Origin: Leifsonia sp. CL147
Lineage (GTDB): Bacteria > Actinomycetota > Actinomycetes > Actinomycetales > Microbacteriaceae
Direction of reading: 5' to 3'
Length of the DNA: 64,000 nucleotides
Assembly (NCBI RefSeq): GCF_900114565.1
Contig: NZ_FOTM01000020.1
Span: 1-64,000 of the forward strand
Of this stretch, positions 8,651 through 17,645 are shown piece by piece. Position numbers and translations under genes: made by a program. A model generated the notes under the pieces. That model worked only from the letters and a program-made list of their open reading frames with translations, was not told where the DNA came from and made no database searches. Positions within the stretch are counted from its first letter, which is position 1; each line of letters opens with the position of its first letter.

Positions 8651-9114
8651 GATGACCCCGCGCCCGTCCGCAGATCGCGCTCGACCGAGCCCTTGATCCC
8701 CGCCATCTCGATGTCGCTCACGCGCTGCACCTGGCGCTCGAGGACACGGGCGGGAATGGTGCGCATGATGTTGGCGAGGTCGACTTCCACCCACATCATC
8801 GCGTCGGTGCGCCCGTCGCCTGCCGGCTCGATTTCCATCCCCCAGCGCGCGACGGAGCTTCCCATCGTGCCGGCGAAGGCCATGGAGTGCGGCGGGTCGA
8901 CGGCGGTCACGCGCTCACGTCGTCGGTGATTCCACCCCAGGTCCCTCGCTCGCTGCTCCACCCAGCCGCCGGCCTGCAGCGGTCCGCCGCCGCGAACCCG
9001 GCATTCGAGCACCGTCGGTGCCCACTCCGCCCAGCGTCCCACGTCGCACAGGTAGGCCCACACGTCTCCGGCACTCGCGGCGACGGTGATCCGGCTCTCG
9101 GTTCTGACTGTCAT
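8647..9114 (-). CDS. SRPBCC-family protein
   Basis: 155 residues with the START/Bet v 1-like pattern: ITVAASAGDVWAYLCDVGRWAEWAPTV at the start and long C-terminal helix. Such proteins bind lipids or hydrophobic cofactors, or act as cyclase/dehydratase-like enzymes. It overlaps the CDP-alcohol transferase upstream and the methyltransferase downstream by four bases each, so the three are one operon. A role in binding the lipid product of its neighbour is possible but not shown. Confidence 0.8.
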   Translation of the reverse strand: MTVRTESRITVAASAGDVWAYLCDVGRWAEWAPTVLECRVRGGGPLQAGGWVEQRARDLGWNHRRRERVTAVDPPHSMAFAGTMGSSVARWGMEIEPAGDGRTDAMMWVEVDLANIMRTIPARVLERQVQRVSDIEMAGIKGSVERDLRTGAGSS

Positions 9115-9860
9115 TCGACGTTCTCCGCCTTCGCTTCCACCAGCGGCGGCGCGGCCGCCACGTCACGTCGCCTGTGGACCAGCCAGACGACATCCCTTCC
9201 GAACGACTCGATGAGCAGCACGAGGGCGGCCGCCACGAACACGATGCCGACCGGGCGGAGGATTCCCGACGCCGCCGCTGCCAGAGCGATCCCGGCGACG
9301 GCTGTCACCACTTTGCGCCAGTAGCGCGGCGGGAGCTTCCGGCGGAACCAGGGCAGCGCCCATCCGACGATCACGAACGCGTACCGCATCGAACCGATGG
9401 CGAGAACCCACACCCCTGAGCTCTGTGCGACGTACACGCTCAGCACGAGCAGGAGGAACGCATCCACCTCCATATCGAAGCGGGCGCCCAGTTCGGTCGT
9501 CGTTCCGGTGCGCCTGGCGACCCACCCGTCGACAGCGTCGAGTGCCAGCGCGGGGATGACGAGCGCGACGAGGAGGACCACCGCGATCGTCGTCGTGAAG
9601 GACGCGACGACCAATCCGGTGATCAGACCCACCAGCGTCGAACGGGTCATGGTGATGATGTTGGCCGGGCCGAGACGCTCCGAACGTCGACGCCGCAGCC
9701 CGCGGACCAGCAGCACATTCGAGAGGAGCAGGTACGCGAGGGTCGCCAACCATCCGGCCGACAGCGGCGGGACCGTCTGCCCGTGCACCGCGAGCACGAT
9801 CACCGCGAACGCCGATCCGGCGAACGCCCATCCCGCCGCTTCGAGTTGAACTCTTCCCAT
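9111..9860 (-). CDS. CDP-alcohol phosphatidyltransferase-family membrane protein
   Basis: 249 residues, strongly hydrophobic. The family catalytic signature is complete: Asp108, Asp111-Gly112, Ala115-Arg116, Gly125, Asp129, Asp133. These enzymes move a phosphoalcohol from a CDP donor to an alcohol acceptor, making phospholipids or polyol-phosphate lipids in the membrane. Upstream an extra pair of membrane helices precedes the core. It is divergent from the dehydrogenase-pterin-glycosyltransferase operon only 80 bases away, so a joint function is likely (inference). The acceptor is unknown. Confidence 0.88.
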   Translation of the reverse strand: MGRVQLEAAGWAFAGSAFAVIVLAVHGQTVPPLSAGWLATLAYLLLSNVLLVRGLRRRRSERLGPANIITMTRSTLVGLITGLVVASFTTTIAVVLLVALVIPALALDAVDGWVARRTGTTTELGARFDMEVDAFLLLVLSVYVAQSSGVWVLAIGSMRYAFVIVGWALPWFRRKLPPRYWRKVVTAVAGIALAAAASGILRPVGIVFVAAALVLLIESFGRDVVWLVHRRRDVAAAPPLVEAKAENVE

Positions 9861-9940
9861 GCGCTTCTCGTGTCTCTTGTGAGGGCACTACTTTCAATTA
9901 ACACGCCACAGGCGCACCGATGGTTCAGAGAGGGGCGGAT

Positions 9941-10921
9941 GTGCTCGATGCTATTGCGTTCTGGACCGAGGAGCCCGGTGTCGGCGTTCTCCGGTCCCAG
10001 CCCCTTCGACCGCCCGGCGACGGCGACGTCCTCGTCAGGACTCTGCATACCGGCGTGAGCCGCGGCACCGAGACCTCGGTGTTCGGCGGCCACGTGCCCG
10101 CGAGCGAGCGCGTACGGATGCGGGCCCCATTTCAGGAGGGCGACTTCCCCGGCCCGGTGAAGTACGGCTACCTGAACGTCGGGGTGGTCGAGCAGGGGCC
10201 TGCGACGCTCCGCGGGCGCACCGTCTTCACGCTCTTCCCCCACCAGTCGGCGTTCGTCGTCCCCGCGGAGGCCGTCGTCCCCGTGCCGGACGGAGTGCCG
10301 GCCCGGCGGGCCGTGCTCGCCGGGGCGGTCGAGACCGCCATCAACGTGTTGTGGGATGCCGCGCCGCTCCTCGGAGACCGGGTGACTGTCGTCGGGGCGG
10401 GGATGATCGGATGCTGCGTCGCACGTCTCGCCCGCGGGATCCCCGGAGTCGATGTCGTACTCGTCGACATCGACCCGTCGCGGCACGACATCGCCGACCG
10501 GCTCGGGGTGAGGTTCGCAGAGCCGGACGCTGCACCCGACCACCGGGATGTGGTCATCAACACGAGCGGGTCGGATGCCGGGCTGCAGCTCGCGCTCGAA
10601 ACCGTCGTCACGGACGGTGAGGTCATCGAGGCCAGCTGGTACGCCGACCGTCCGGCGACGCTGCTGCTCGGCGGGGACTTCCATTCCCGGCGTCTCACCA
10701 TCCGGTCGAGCCAGGTGGGCACGGTCTCCAGCCGCCGACGCGACAACCGGACCACCTCCGATCGCCTGGCGTTGGCCCTCCGGCTACTGGACGATGCCGC
10801 ATTCGATGCTCTGCTCACAGCCGAATCCTCGTGGCGCGAGCTGCCCGCGGTCTTCGCGGAGCTGTCCGCCGGGGCGGGCGCCGGCCTCTGCCGCACCATC
10901 GATTGGGGGGATGCGTCATGA
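9941..10921 (+). CDS. BchC-like medium-chain dehydrogenase
   Basis: 326 residues of the zinc-type MDR superfamily with GroES-like and Rossmann domains ([14 protein letters not shown]). The usual catalytic Cys position reads GVSRGTE (38-44), as in BchC-type and related MDRs that lack the classical zinc Cys. The substrate is unknown. GTG at 9941 is preferred over ATG 9920 because AGAGGGG stands six bases before it. Stop overlaps the next gene as ATGA. First gene of a seven-gene plus-strand operon with pterin-like, glycosyl-transfer and membrane functions. Confidence 0.82.
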   Translation: MLDAIAFWTEEPGVGVLRSQPLRPPGDGDVLVRTLHTGVSRGTETSVFGGHVPASERVRMRAPFQEGDFPGPVKYGYLNVGVVEQGPATLRGRTVFTLFPHQSAFVVPAEAVVPVPDGVPARRAVLAGAVETAINVLWDAAPLLGDRVTVVGAGMIGCCVARLARGIPGVDVVLVDIDPSRHDIADRLGVRFAEPDAAPDHRDVVINTSGSDAGLQLALETVVTDGEVIEASWYADRPATLLLGGDFHSRRLTIRSSQVGTVSSRRRDNRTTSDRLALALRLLDDAAFDALLTAESSWRELPAVFAELSAGAGAGLCRTIDWGDAS

Positions 10922-11316
10922 CGTTCTCGGTGACGGTGCGAGACCACATGATGATCGCGCACAGCTTCACGGGCGAGACCTTCGGCCCAGCGCAGCGACT
11001 GCACGGCGCGACCTTCATCGTCGATGCGACGTTCGGCGCGGACGACCTCGATGCCGATGGCGTGGTCGTCGATATCGGGCGGGCGACCGCCGAGCTCTCG
11101 GAGATCACGGCGGCGCTCTCCTACCGCAACCTCGACGACGAGCCCGAATTCGCCGGCATGAACACGACGACGGAAGCGTTGTGCCGGGTGATCGCAGACC
11201 GCCTCGCCGACCGCTTCGGTGCGGGATCCGCCAGCGGGAGCCGGCACCTGACGTCGATCACGGTCACCCTTCACGAATCCCACATCGCGTGGGCGAGCTA
11301 TTCGAGGCCCCTGTGA
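10918..11316 (+). CDS. 6-pyruvoyl-tetrahydropterin synthase/QueD-like protein with degenerate zinc site
   Basis: 132 residues, the usual length for the T-fold PTPS/QueD family, which act on dihydroneopterin triphosphate. His15 (MIAHSF) and His29 are in place, but the normal HGH reads HGA (Ala31) and the catalytic Cys four residues before it is Ala. NTTTEALC and the late [11 protein letters not shown] segment fit the family. Loss of one zinc ligand and the Cys argues for changed chemistry or a binding role. Coupled by ATGA and GTGA overlaps to both neighbours. Sequence divergence makes the exact reaction uncertain. Confidence 0.8.
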   Translation: MTFSVTVRDHMMIAHSFTGETFGPAQRLHGATFIVDATFGADDLDADGVVVDIGRATAELSEITAALSYRNLDDEPEFAGMNTTTEALCRVIADRLADRFGAGSASGSRHLTSITVTLHESHIAWASYSRPL

Positions 11317-12395
11317 ACGCGCGCCCGGAGGCGTCCGTCTTCTTCCTGGTCCCCGACGCCATCGACGACGCCGAGCGCGTCAGCGGCGGCAACGTGTACG
11401 ACCAGCGGATTCGCGACGGACTGCGCGCGGAGGGCTGGGAGGTGCGGATGATCCGCGTCGCGGAGAACGAGCCGGGGCGGACCGCCGACGCCCTTTCGCA
11501 GCTGCCCGACGGGACCCTGCTGCTGGTCGACGGCCTGCTCGCGACGCACCATACGGATGCGATCGCGGCCGAGGGAGCGCGCCTGCGATTGGTCGTCCTC
11601 GCGCACATGATCGCGGCCGACCTCGCCGACTCCGAGCGCAGAGCATACGGAGTCGCGCGGCGCATCATCGCGACGAGCAACTGGACCCGCGGCGGACTGA
11701 TCGCACAGGGCGTCGCGGATCCCGCCAGGATCGCCGTCGCCCATCCGGGAGCCGATCCGGCGGCGACGACGGCGGCCTCCTCGTCCGGCCACCGTCTTCT
11801 CTGCGTGGGCACGGTCGCGCCGCACAAGGGCCAGGATCTGCTCGTGAGGAGCCTGGCCGACTGCTCCGACGTTCCCGGTTGGACGTGCACGATCGTCGGA
11901 TCGCTTCATGCGGCACCCGACTTCGTCACCGCGCTGAGGGCCGCGATCGCATCGGCGGGACTCGCCGATCGGATCGAGTTCACGGGTGTCCTCGCCGGGC
12001 GACCCCTCGAGGAGGCTTACGGCCGCGCCGATCTCGTGATCGCGCTGTCACGCAGCGAAAGCTACGGGATGGTGGTCGCCGAGGCGCTCGCGCGGGGCAT
12101 CCCCGTCCTCACGAGCGGAGTCGGGGGCATCCCGGAGGCGATAGCCCAGGACGCCGCGGCCATGACCGTGCCCCTGGACGACCCGTGGGCGCTGGACGTC
12201 GTGCTGCACCGGTGGTGGGCAAGCCCTGCGCTGCGCCGGGAACGAAAGGCGGCGGCGCTGAAGGCGCGCGATGCGGCCCGGCCGTGGAGCACCACGACGG
12301 CGATCGTCGCATCCACTCTCGCGGAGGCCGCGCTCGCACACGCGGGGGCCGCGTTCCGCGGGGACGTGAGTGCCGACTCGGTGCCGAGACGATGA
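11313..12395 (+). CDS. GT4-family glycosyltransferase
   Basis: 360 residues from a GTG at 11313 that overlaps the preceding stop. The C-terminal GT-B domain shows [26 protein letters not shown], and the family motif [21 protein letters not shown] with [10 protein letters not shown], which bind the nucleotide sugar. The N-terminal domain is short and variable, as usual for acceptor binding. Retaining transfer is expected of GT4. The acceptor is presumably the pterin-like or other small molecule made by neighbouring genes (inference). Confidence 0.9.
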   Translation: MNARPEASVFFLVPDAIDDAERVSGGNVYDQRIRDGLRAEGWEVRMIRVAENEPGRTADALSQLPDGTLLLVDGLLATHHTDAIAAEGARLRLVVLAHMIAADLADSERRAYGVARRIIATSNWTRGGLIAQGVADPARIAVAHPGADPAATTAASSSGHRLLCVGTVAPHKGQDLLVRSLADCSDVPGWTCTIVGSLHAAPDFVTALRAAIASAGLADRIEFTGVLAGRPLEEAYGRADLVIALSRSESYGMVVAEALARGIPVLTSGVGGIPEAIAQDAAAMTVPLDDPWALDVVLHRWWASPALRRERKAAALKARDAARPWSTTTAIVASTLAEAALAHAGAAFRGDVSADSVPRR

Positions 12396-13210
12396 GCGAG
12401 ATCATCGAGGTCGGCAGCCACTGGCTTGCAGTGCGCGAGGCGGAGGATTCCCGGGCGCGTTCTCAGGACCTCGCCCGGTCGGTTCGCTCCCTTCTTCCGG
12501 ACGGGCCGATCATTGTGCACGACCTCGGCAGCGGCACCGGCTCCATGATGCGCTGGCTGGCGCCGCTGCTGCCCGGTCCGCAGACCTGGGTCCTGCACGA
12601 CTGGAATGCGAGTCTCACCGAGCGAGCGCTCGACGGCGAGCTTCCCCGCGACCTCCTCGACGCACCCATCTCCGTACGCTCACGCATCGGCGAGCTCGCT
12701 CGGCTCGAGGGCGCGGACCTGGAGGGCGCCTCGCTCGTGACGGCGTCGGCGCTTCTGGATGTGCTGACTGCTCCCGAGGCGCACGCCATCGTGGACGCGT
12801 GCATCGAGGTCGGCGCCGCGGCTCTGTTCTCCCTGAGCGTGACCGGCGAAGTCGAACTCCGCCCCTGGGACGCACGCGACAAACTCTACGAAGCGGCGTT
12901 CAACGGTCACCAGCGGCGGGAGGTACACGGACGCCGGCTTCTCGGCCGCTACGGCGGCCCCATCGTCCGCGGGCTGTTCGGCCGGGCTCGGTGGAACGTG
13001 CGAACGGCACGAACGAGCTGGCGTCTCGACGACCGCGAGCCCCAGCTGCTCGCCGACTGGTTCGACGGATGGGTCGATGCCGCCGAGGAGCAATGCCCCG
13101 AGCTGCGCGACGAGTGCGCGGGCTACCGGGAGTTCCGCAGGGGGCAACTCGATCGGGGCGAGCTCTCCGCCGTCGTCCATCACCTCGATCTGCTGGTGTG
13201 GCCACGATGA
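12392..13210 (+). CDS. SAM-dependent methyltransferase-like protein
   Basis: 272 residues. Motif I appears as HDLGSGTGSMMRWL near residues 40-53, followed by an aspartate-rich WVLHDWN strand. The C-terminal half has basic patches and no recognised domain. The ATG at 12392 overlaps the glycosyltransferase stop. It is probably a small-molecule methyltransferase of the operon; its substrate is unknown. Confidence 0.8.
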   Translation: MSEIIEVGSHWLAVREAEDSRARSQDLARSVRSLLPDGPIIVHDLGSGTGSMMRWLAPLLPGPQTWVLHDWNASLTERALDGELPRDLLDAPISVRSRIGELARLEGADLEGASLVTASALLDVLTAPEAHAIVDACIEVGAAALFSLSVTGEVELRPWDARDKLYEAAFNGHQRREVHGRRLLGRYGGPIVRGLFGRARWNVRTARTSWRLDDREPQLLADWFDGWVDAAEEQCPELRDECAGYREFRRGQLDRGELSAVVHHLDLLVWPR

Positions 13211-14289
13211 CATCCCGTGTCACGAGAGCCGGCGCACGCGTCCGCGGCGTCATCCGTTCGCGGTCGTTCCGCCTCACCGCGCGCATCGTCGTAGCCGGGG
13301 GCGTGCTCGTCGCGATCGCGGCGCGCGTCGGCGCCGGGCCGTTCCTCCACGGCCTGCTGAGCCTGGACGCACCCGCGATCGGCGCTGCGATCGTCCTCTA
13401 CGCGGTCGCGACCACCGCGGCGGCGTGGCGGTGGCGAATCATCGCCGCACGCCTCGGCCTCGGACTGCCCTGGTCGATGGCCATGCGCATGTATTACCGA
13501 TCCCAGTTCCTCAACTCCGTGCTCCCGGGCGGGGTGGTCGGCGATGTGCACCGGGCGGCCGTTCACGGCCGGGACACGGAAAGCGTCGGTGCGGCCACGC
13601 GCGCCGTCGTCCTGGAACGCACGGCCGGGCAAGCGGTCCAGTTCGTGCTCGCCGTGGTGATCGTGGCGTCGTCGGGCGCGGAGTTCGGCGGGTTCCTGCC
13701 CCCGGCGATCGGTATCGGGCTAGCCGTCCTCGCCGCGCTCGCGGTGTCTGCGCTCGCAGCAGGATGGGCGAGCGCGCGGGTCAGGCGCGCCCTGCGGCAC
13801 GAAGCGGCCGAGTTTCGTGCCGGCCTCGGTTCCCCGGCGGTGTCCGCGCAGGTCGTCGCCGCTTCCGTGGTGGTCGTCGGCTGTCATGTCGCGATTTTCG
13901 CGATCGCCACGAGGTCCGTCGGTGCGAGCGTCCCGCCGATGCAGCTGCTGACCCTGGCGTTCGTCGTGCTGCTCGCCGCATCCATCCCCGTGAACATCGG
14001 CGGGTGGGGACCTCGCGAGGGTGTGGCCGGCTGGGCGTTCGCCATGGCGGGTCTCGGGGCATCCACCGGTGTCTCCGCCGCCACCCTCTACGGCGTTCTC
14101 GCCTTGATCGCAGCCGTGCTCGGCGCGGTCGTGGCAAGGCTCGCCCACCTCATCTCCGGGAGGAATCACCGTGACCGACAAGCCGCATGTGACGCTGAGC
14201 TGCGCCATCTCCCTCGACGGATACCTCGACTCGGCAGACCCTCCGAGGCTCGCCCTGTCGAACCCAGCGGACTTCGACCGGGTGGATGA
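13207..14289 (+). CDS. Lysylphosphatidylglycerol synthase TM/UPF0104-like membrane protein
   Basis: 360 residues with about eight membrane segments and the family motif PGGVVGDVHRA (LPGGxxGD), as in the AglD/flippase-like domain of MprF. Such proteins may flip lipid-linked products. Coupled to the methyltransferase by ATGA. The last 40 residues, rich in Arg and Pro, lie entirely over the start of the next gene in another frame (119-base overlap) and look like run-on after a lost stop; a normal end would fall near HLISGRN. Whether this tail is real is uncertain. Confidence 0.82.
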   Translation: MTSRVTRAGARVRGVIRSRSFRLTARIVVAGGVLVAIAARVGAGPFLHGLLSLDAPAIGAAIVLYAVATTAAAWRWRIIAARLGLGLPWSMAMRMYYRSQFLNSVLPGGVVGDVHRAAVHGRDTESVGAATRAVVLERTAGQAVQFVLAVVIVASSGAEFGGFLPPAIGIGLAVLAALAVSALAAGWASARVRRALRHEAAEFRAGLGSPAVSAQVVAASVVVVGCHVAIFAIATRSVGASVPPMQLLTLAFVVLLAASIPVNIGGWGPREGVAGWAFAMAGLGASTGVSAATLYGVLALIAAVLGAVVARLAHLISGRNHRDRQAACDAELRHLPRRIPRLGRPSEARPVEPSGLRPGG

Positions 14290-14917
14290 GACCCGCGCGC
14301 GCAGCGACGCCATCCTGGTCGGCGCGCGAACAGTGCGACGGGACAACCCGCGCCTCATCGTGCACAGCCCCGAGAGACAGGACCGGCGCGCTGCCTCGGG
14401 CCTGACGCGCTCGCCCTGGAAGGTGACGGTGACGGCGACCGGCGATTTGGATCCACACGCCGCGTTCTTCACGGAAGGCGACACGACCAAGCTGGTGTAC
14501 TGCCCCCGATCGGAGGCGTCGCGCATCCGCGGGCGGCTCGGCGGCGCGGCGACCGTCGTGGCGTTGGGCGACGTCGTGACCATGGCCGAGCTGCTCTGCG
14601 ACTTGGCGGACCGAGGCGTGCGGCGCCTCATGGTCGAGGGAGGCGGGACCATGCTCACGCAGTTCCTCGCGGCGGACCTCGTCGACGAGCTCGACCTGGC
14701 GGTCGCGCCGTTCTTCGTCGGAGATCGGCGCGCGCCCCGGTTCGTCGCCGACGCCGTCTTCCCGTGGACCAGCGAACGGCGGGCGACTCTCGCGGAGGTG
14801 CGGTCCATCGGCGACGTCGTGCTGATGCGTTATGCGTTGTCCGATCGGTTCGCGGCGGAGCCCGACGCACCGCCGGTGGACGACGCACCGCACGCCGGCG
14901 CGGCGGACAGGTCGTGA
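14171..14917 (+). CDS. RibD C-terminal/DHFR-like reductase
   Basis: 248 residues. VTLSCAISLDGYLDSAD, ARSDAILVGARTVRRDNPRL and VEGGGTMLTQFLAADLVDELDLAVAPFFVGD are the RibD reductase signatures; the deaminase domain is absent. The family reduces a ribosylamino-pyrimidine or a pterin-like ring using NADPH. The GTG at 14171 has GGGAGGA six bases upstream, a strong site that decides this start. The gene overlaps the flippase-like gene by 119 bases. Together with the PTPS-like protein it points to a reduced pterin or pyrimidine intermediate (inference). Confidence 0.85.
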   Translation: MTDKPHVTLSCAISLDGYLDSADPPRLALSNPADFDRVDETRARSDAILVGARTVRRDNPRLIVHSPERQDRRAASGLTRSPWKVTVTATGDLDPHAAFFTEGDTTKLVYCPRSEASRIRGRLGGAATVVALGDVVTMAELLCDLADRGVRRLMVEGGGTMLTQFLAADLVDELDLAVAPFFVGDRRAPRFVADAVFPWTSERRATLAEVRSIGDVVLMRYALSDRFAAEPDAPPVDDAPHAGAADRS

Positions 14918-16608
14918 ACCGCCCGCGCGCGCGGTCGCCCCGCACCGGCAGCCGCACAGTCAGAGCGACCGTTGTGACGGTCCTCTCGGCTCTGACGCTG
15001 TTCGTCATCGCGGTGACCCCGGGCGTGGTCGCATCGGGAACGGCGCTCGCTCTCGTGCGGCTTCCCCTCGACGCCGTCGTGGCGCTCGTCGTGCTGGCAT
15101 TCCTGCCGTGGCGCGGGGGGCGGCGAATCGTCGCGAGCATCGTCGCCATTCTCTTCGTGCTTGCGGCGCTCAGCGCCGCACTCGACCGGGCGTTCACGGC
15201 CACCGTCGGGCAACCCTTCGATGTGGTGACCGGATGGCCGGAACTGGTGGATGGCTACGGCGTGGTCCGCGACGCCGCCGGGCCGTTCGCGGCGCTCGGC
15301 ATCCTGGTCCTGCTCATCGTCGTGTCCGCCGGGGCCATCCTCGCGGTCACCGCCGCCCTGCTTCACCTCGCCGAACGTGTGCGGCGCAGCCGGAAGGCCG
15401 GCCTGCTCGGGGCATCCACTGCGATCGCGGGGTGGCTCATCATCGCACTCGTCGGCGTGCAGCTCGTGCCCGGCGAGCCGCTCGCGGCGTCGGACTCGGT
15501 CACGACCGCCGCGGCGAAGCTCGACCAGGTGGCCGTCGCCGCCCGCGATCAGGCCGCCTTCCGAAGCGCGGCCGCTTCGGACGCCTATGCGCATCTGCCC
15601 GCATCCGACCTTCTCACCGGGTTGAAGGGCAAAGACGTCATCGTGGCGTTCATCGAAAGCTACGGCCAGGTGGCCGTGCAGAACACCTCGTTCTCCTCCG
15701 GGGTGGATGCCGTGCTGCGCCGCGGAGACGCACAGCTGGCGGCGCACGGCTACTCGGAGCGCAGCGCATTCCTCACATCGTCGACGTTCGGCGGCATCAG
15801 CTGGCTGGCACACTCGACACTGCAATCCGGGCTGTGGGTCGACTCGCAGCAGAGGTACGACGAGGTCACCTCGGGTGACCGGTTCACGCTCAGCGACGCC
15901 TTCGGAAAGGCCGGCTGGCAGACCCTGAGCGACGTCCCGTCCGACACGGGACCATGGCCGGTCGGAAGCTCGTTCTACCACTTCGGCAGCCAGCTGAACG
16001 CGAAGAACGTCGGCTACCGCGGCCCCACCTTCAGCTACGCGCGGATCCCCGACCAGTACACGTGGGCCTACTTCCAGCAGCATGAACTGTCGACGCCGCA
16101 CCGACCGCTGATGGCCGAGATCGACTTCGTGTCATCGCACACTCCGTGGACGCCGTTGCCGCAGGAGGTGCCGTGGACCGCCGTCGGTGACGGCTCGATC
16201 TACGACGCGCAGCCCGCGCAGGGGCTCCCGCCGAGCGTCGTCTGGAAGGACGCGCACCACGTGCAGCAGCTCTACGCCCAGTCGATCGAATACACGATGA
16301 GCACCCTGTTCTCGTTCCTCACCACATTCGATGACCCGAACCTCGTGCTCATCGTGCTGGGCGACCACCAGCCGGCTTCGGTCGTCAGCGGGACGGCCGC
16401 GGACCACGACGTCCCGATCAGCATCATCGCCAAGGACCCGGCCGTCATCGACAGCATCGGTTCGTGGAAGTGGGAGCCGGGCATGCTCCCGTCGCCGACG
16501 GCGCCCGTCTGGCGGATGGATGCGTTCCGCAACCGGTTCCTGGACGCCTTCGGCCGGTCCCCATCCTCGAATCGAACCATTTGCTCGTCCGGCTCGTGTT
16601 CTCCATAG
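14914..16608 (+). CDS. Membrane-anchored sulfatase/phosphotransferase-superfamily protein (LtaS-like architecture)
   Basis: 564 residues. Four to five N-terminal membrane segments (to about residue 200) precede an extracytoplasmic alkaline-phosphatase-fold domain, with VIVAFIESYGQVAV as the first metal-ligand strand, TSSTFGGISWLAHSTLQSG as the nucleophile region, and VLGDHQPAS as the late metal-binding motif. The architecture matches phosphoglycerol or phosphoethanolamine transferases and sulfatases. The GTG at 14914 overlaps the reductase stop. It may place a phospho-group on the cluster product outside the cell (inference). Confidence 0.85.
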   Translation: MNRPRARSPRTGSRTVRATVVTVLSALTLFVIAVTPGVVASGTALALVRLPLDAVVALVVLAFLPWRGGRRIVASIVAILFVLAALSAALDRAFTATVGQPFDVVTGWPELVDGYGVVRDAAGPFAALGILVLLIVVSAGAILAVTAALLHLAERVRRSRKAGLLGASTAIAGWLIIALVGVQLVPGEPLAASDSVTTAAAKLDQVAVAARDQAAFRSAAASDAYAHLPASDLLTGLKGKDVIVAFIESYGQVAVQNTSFSSGVDAVLRRGDAQLAAHGYSERSAFLTSSTFGGISWLAHSTLQSGLWVDSQQRYDEVTSGDRFTLSDAFGKAGWQTLSDVPSDTGPWPVGSSFYHFGSQLNAKNVGYRGPTFSYARIPDQYTWAYFQQHELSTPHRPLMAEIDFVSSHTPWTPLPQEVPWTAVGDGSIYDAQPAQGLPPSVVWKDAHHVQQLYAQSIEYTMSTLFSFLTTFDDPNLVLIVLGDHQPASVVSGTAADHDVPISIIAKDPAVIDSIGSWKWEPGMLPSPTAPVWRMDAFRNRFLDAFGRSPSSNRTICSSGSCSP

Positions 16609-16651
16609 AGCCCCGCTCCGCAGAGGCACCGAGAGAAAAGCAGGTAGTCCA

Positions 16652-17053
16652 ATGTCCGACAGCAGCCAGGGCCTTCTGAAGGTCACGCGGATCCTCGGCG
16701 GGATCGTCCTCCTCGCGATCGCCGGGATTCATCTCTTCCTCGTGTTCGACGGCGTCGGAGGCGTTCTCGGAGTGCTGTTCATCCTCAACTCCATCGCAGC
16801 CATCGTCCTTGCGATCGGGATGTTCGCGCTCCGCGGCGCACTGGTGACGTTCGTCGTCGTCCTCAGCCTGCTCTTCATCATCGCGAGCCTGATCTCGCTC
16901 CTGCTGGCGCTGACGGTCGGGTTGTTCGGCATCCACGAGACGTGGACGTTCACGCTCGTACCGGAGACGATCATCGTCGAGGCGATCGGCATCCTGGTGC
17001 TCGTCGTCGCCTCGGCCGCCGCGCTGCGCCGACGCGCGCGCCGCGCGGTGTGA
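16652..17053 (+). CDS. Small membrane protein of unknown function
   Basis: 133 residues with three to four hydrophobic segments (VTRILGGIVLLAIAGIHLFLVF onward), ending in a basic RRRARRAV tail that probably faces the cytoplasm. The ATG at 16652 follows AGGT after a 43-base gap from the sulfatase-like gene, so it may share the transcript. No family was recognised by eye. Confidence 0.7.
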   Translation: MSDSSQGLLKVTRILGGIVLLAIAGIHLFLVFDGVGGVLGVLFILNSIAAIVLAIGMFALRGALVTFVVVLSLLFIIASLISLLLALTVGLFGIHETWTFTLVPETIIVEAIGILVLVVASAAALRRRARRAV

Positions 17054-17645
17054 GGGGCGACGCGGCTGAAATCCGTGCGGAGGGCGTCGAACCCTAGCCG
17101 CCGGCCCGACACGGCGCGACCAGAGCAGAGAAACCGCCGGGACCGTGGAATACCGGAGGGAGCGCACCGAGTGAGGATAAGGCGCGAAAGCCCGGCATGG
17201 AAGCACCGGGAACGAGCTACGATCGGGCGACGGAAAGACATACAAACCGGTAAGGGCAGCGCCGCCGACGGTGGCTCAACGCAGCATCGCACCCATGCAG
17301 CCGGGCTGGTCCTGCCGATCTCCGACGCACCCGACCGGCTCATCTACCGTGAGATCGGCCGGCACAGCCGAAAGCGACCGGAGGGTACACGCCCGATCTG
17401 GACCCTGGTGCGGGCAATCGGCGGATCCGGGCTAAGCGTCGCCGGGGGACGTCATCTCGGCGGATGGCACGGTGACTCGATCAGGGTGAACCCGGGGTGA
17501 AGTCCGCGCGAGAAGGTTGCGTTCGCATAGGTCGTTCCGAAATGCTGAGAGACACCCGGGAGTCTCGTTCCCCGGGCACAGACAGAGGGTGCCGTCGCTC
17601 CGACCAGCGATGCCCTTCTCGGCATGACCAGCTAAGGGGACCGGG
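17054..17645 (+). other. 592-base gap, probably a structured 5' leader or remnant
   Basis: No convincing gene lies here: the open frame at 17075-17500 is Arg-rich with no ribosome site. The stretch is full of short stems, for example GAGAC/GTCTC around 17551 and CCCGGG pairs, and A-rich purine loops. It does not match RNase P, tmRNA, T-box, cobalamin or c-di-AMP riboswitch motifs as remembered. It ends with AAGGGGA, the ribosome site of the DUF11 gene. Confidence 0.4.

Noticed and set aside
17075-17500. Open frame of 141 codons upstream of the DUF11 gene
   Set aside because: Arg/Pro-rich composition, no ribosome site, no family pattern; treated as non-coding.
17054-17645. Group II intron fragment (GTGCG at 17080 and GAAAGC-type stems)
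   Set aside because: No domain V or reverse transcriptase; resemblance is too slight to call.
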